Below are positions 63,487-64,000 of a stretch of DNA of 64,000 bases, one piece after another. How positions within the stretch are numbered: position 1 is the first letter of the stretch; each line of letters starts with the position of its first letter. Both the position numbers and the translations under genes were made by a program. The stretch is from Chitinophaga oryziterrae (GTDB taxonomy: Bacteria > Bacteroidota > Bacteroidia > Chitinophagales > Chitinophagaceae): positions 1,550,001-1,614,000 of the forward strand of contig NZ_WRXO01000001.1 of the NCBI RefSeq assembly GCF_009758125.1, written 5' to 3'. The notes under the pieces are model-generated. The model was not told where the DNA came from and did not search any database. It worked only from the letters and a program-made list of their open reading frames with translations.

Positions 63487-64000
63487 ATGAAAAAGATCAT
63501 CATGATTTTATGTTGGCTTCTACCAACAATAGTACACGCTCAAAAAAATGAAGAAGTTGTTTTTAAAGATTTTAGCAATTGGCAACAGGTGTTGGCTAAA
63601 GCAAAAACGGAGCATAAAAATATCTTTGTAGATGCTTATGCAACTTGGTGTGGTCCTTGTAAAAAAATGGATGCAGATGTATATACCGATCCAAAAGTAG
63701 TTGAATTTGTCAATAGTAACTTTATCGCTGTTAAGGTCCAATTTGACCAAACCGATAAAGATTCGGAAGGCACCAAACATTGGTATACTGATGCTAAATA
63801 TTTAATGGATACTTATCATATTGAAGCCTTTCCAACCTTTTTATTTATTTCTCCGAATGGTGAATTACTTCAAAAAGATATGGGATACCAGAATCCCAGC
63901 GATTTTTTGACCATATTAAATAATGCAATTAACCCGCAAGACAACTATGCTGGTCAGGTTAACCAATTCAAAAAGGGCAAAATTACACGTAAGCAGCTCT
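63487..64000 (+). CDS. Exported thioredoxin-like protein (3' end beyond window)
   Basis: The first 171 codons of a gene that runs past the window edge. A signal peptide (MKKIIMILCWLLPTIVHAQ) is followed by a thioredoxin-fold domain: KNIFVDAYATWCGPCKKMD with the CGPC redox pair, then AVKVQFDQTD, and the cis-Pro region YHIEAFPTFLFISPNGEL. It lies 78 nt after the SusD gene and may belong to the same transcript. Thiol-disulfide proteins of this kind are common behind SusC/D pairs. The C-terminal part is not visible, so additional domains are possible. Confidence 0.9.
   Translation, partial: MKKIIMILCWLLPTIVHAQKNEEVVFKDFSNWQQVLAKAKTEHKNIFVDAYATWCGPCKKMDADVYTDPKVVEFVNSNFIAVKVQFDQTDKDSEGTKHWYTDAKYLMDTYHIEAFPTFLFISPNGELLQKDMGYQNPSDFLTILNNAINPQDNYAGQVNQFKKGKITRKQL

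Overview
The window looks like a chromosome segment of a Bacteroidota bacterium, most likely of the Chitinophagaceae type. The grounds are a SusC/SusD pair with its own ECF sigma factor and FecR anti-sigma factor, a LytS/LytTR-type two-component pair beside a TonB receptor, several lipoproteins and signal peptides of Bacteroidota style, and promoters matching the Bacteroidota pattern TTTG-N19-21-TAnnTTTG. The species itself cannot be read from the sequence.

Layout. (1) 0.2-9.8 kb is ordinary core or metabolic DNA: a small AraC-type regulator, a secreted Gly-rich protein, a class II (B12-dependent) ribonucleotide reductase, a 150-nt imperfect palindrome, and a histidine kinase/LytTR regulator pair followed by a TonB receptor and two small genes. 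The kinase operon and the receptor share an upstream motif. (2) 9.8-16.5 kb is a defence island: a three-gene ABC-three-component system (DUF3732 ATPase, middle component, nuclease-like effector) and a RloA/RloB pair, separated by 1.1 kb of AT-rich DNA. (3) 17-20.2 kb holds surface polysaccharide genes (LmbE-like protein, glycosyltransferase, flippase). (4) 20.5-26.3 kb is a stress-type cluster: alcohol dehydrogenase, nitroreductase, lipoprotein, a split kinase pair, a baeRF protein and a deaminase. (5) 26.9-32.5 kb holds small unknown genes and an exported beta-propeller protein followed by an exported CHAT/caspase-like protein. (6) 32.6-39 kb is a second, partly decayed defence-like island: ImmA/IrrE peptidase and XRE repressor, divergent from a ubiquitin-like protein/E1-like/DUF6527 operon, then a truncated and an intact copy of a membrane protein, and a helicase that has lost its Walker A end. 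(7) 39.7-42.6 kb has a terpene synthase convergent with a hybrid histidine kinase.

(8) 43-56.3 kb is an accessory block of unusual make-up: small unknown genes and a J-domain protein on the minus strand, a 1.3-kb non-coding stretch packed with palindromes, then seven tandem, strongly diverged paralogues of about 300 residues in one apparent operon (46.5-53.0 kb), two lipoproteins, and a umuD/umuC pair whose UmuD-like member has lost both catalytic residues. From about 45.9 to 59 kb the + strand is heavily C-over-G (and A-rich), even where genes lie on the minus strand. (9) 56.6-64 kb is a sigma/FecR/SusC/SusD nutrient-uptake unit followed by a thioredoxin-like protein cut by the window edge.

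The strongest candidates for something undescribed are the seven-paralogue array with its compositional setting, the pseudoprotease UmuD homologue, and the ubiquitin-like operon under a divergent XRE/ImmA-IrrE switch. No integrase, transposase, relaxase, CRISPR array, rRNA or tRNA was recognised.
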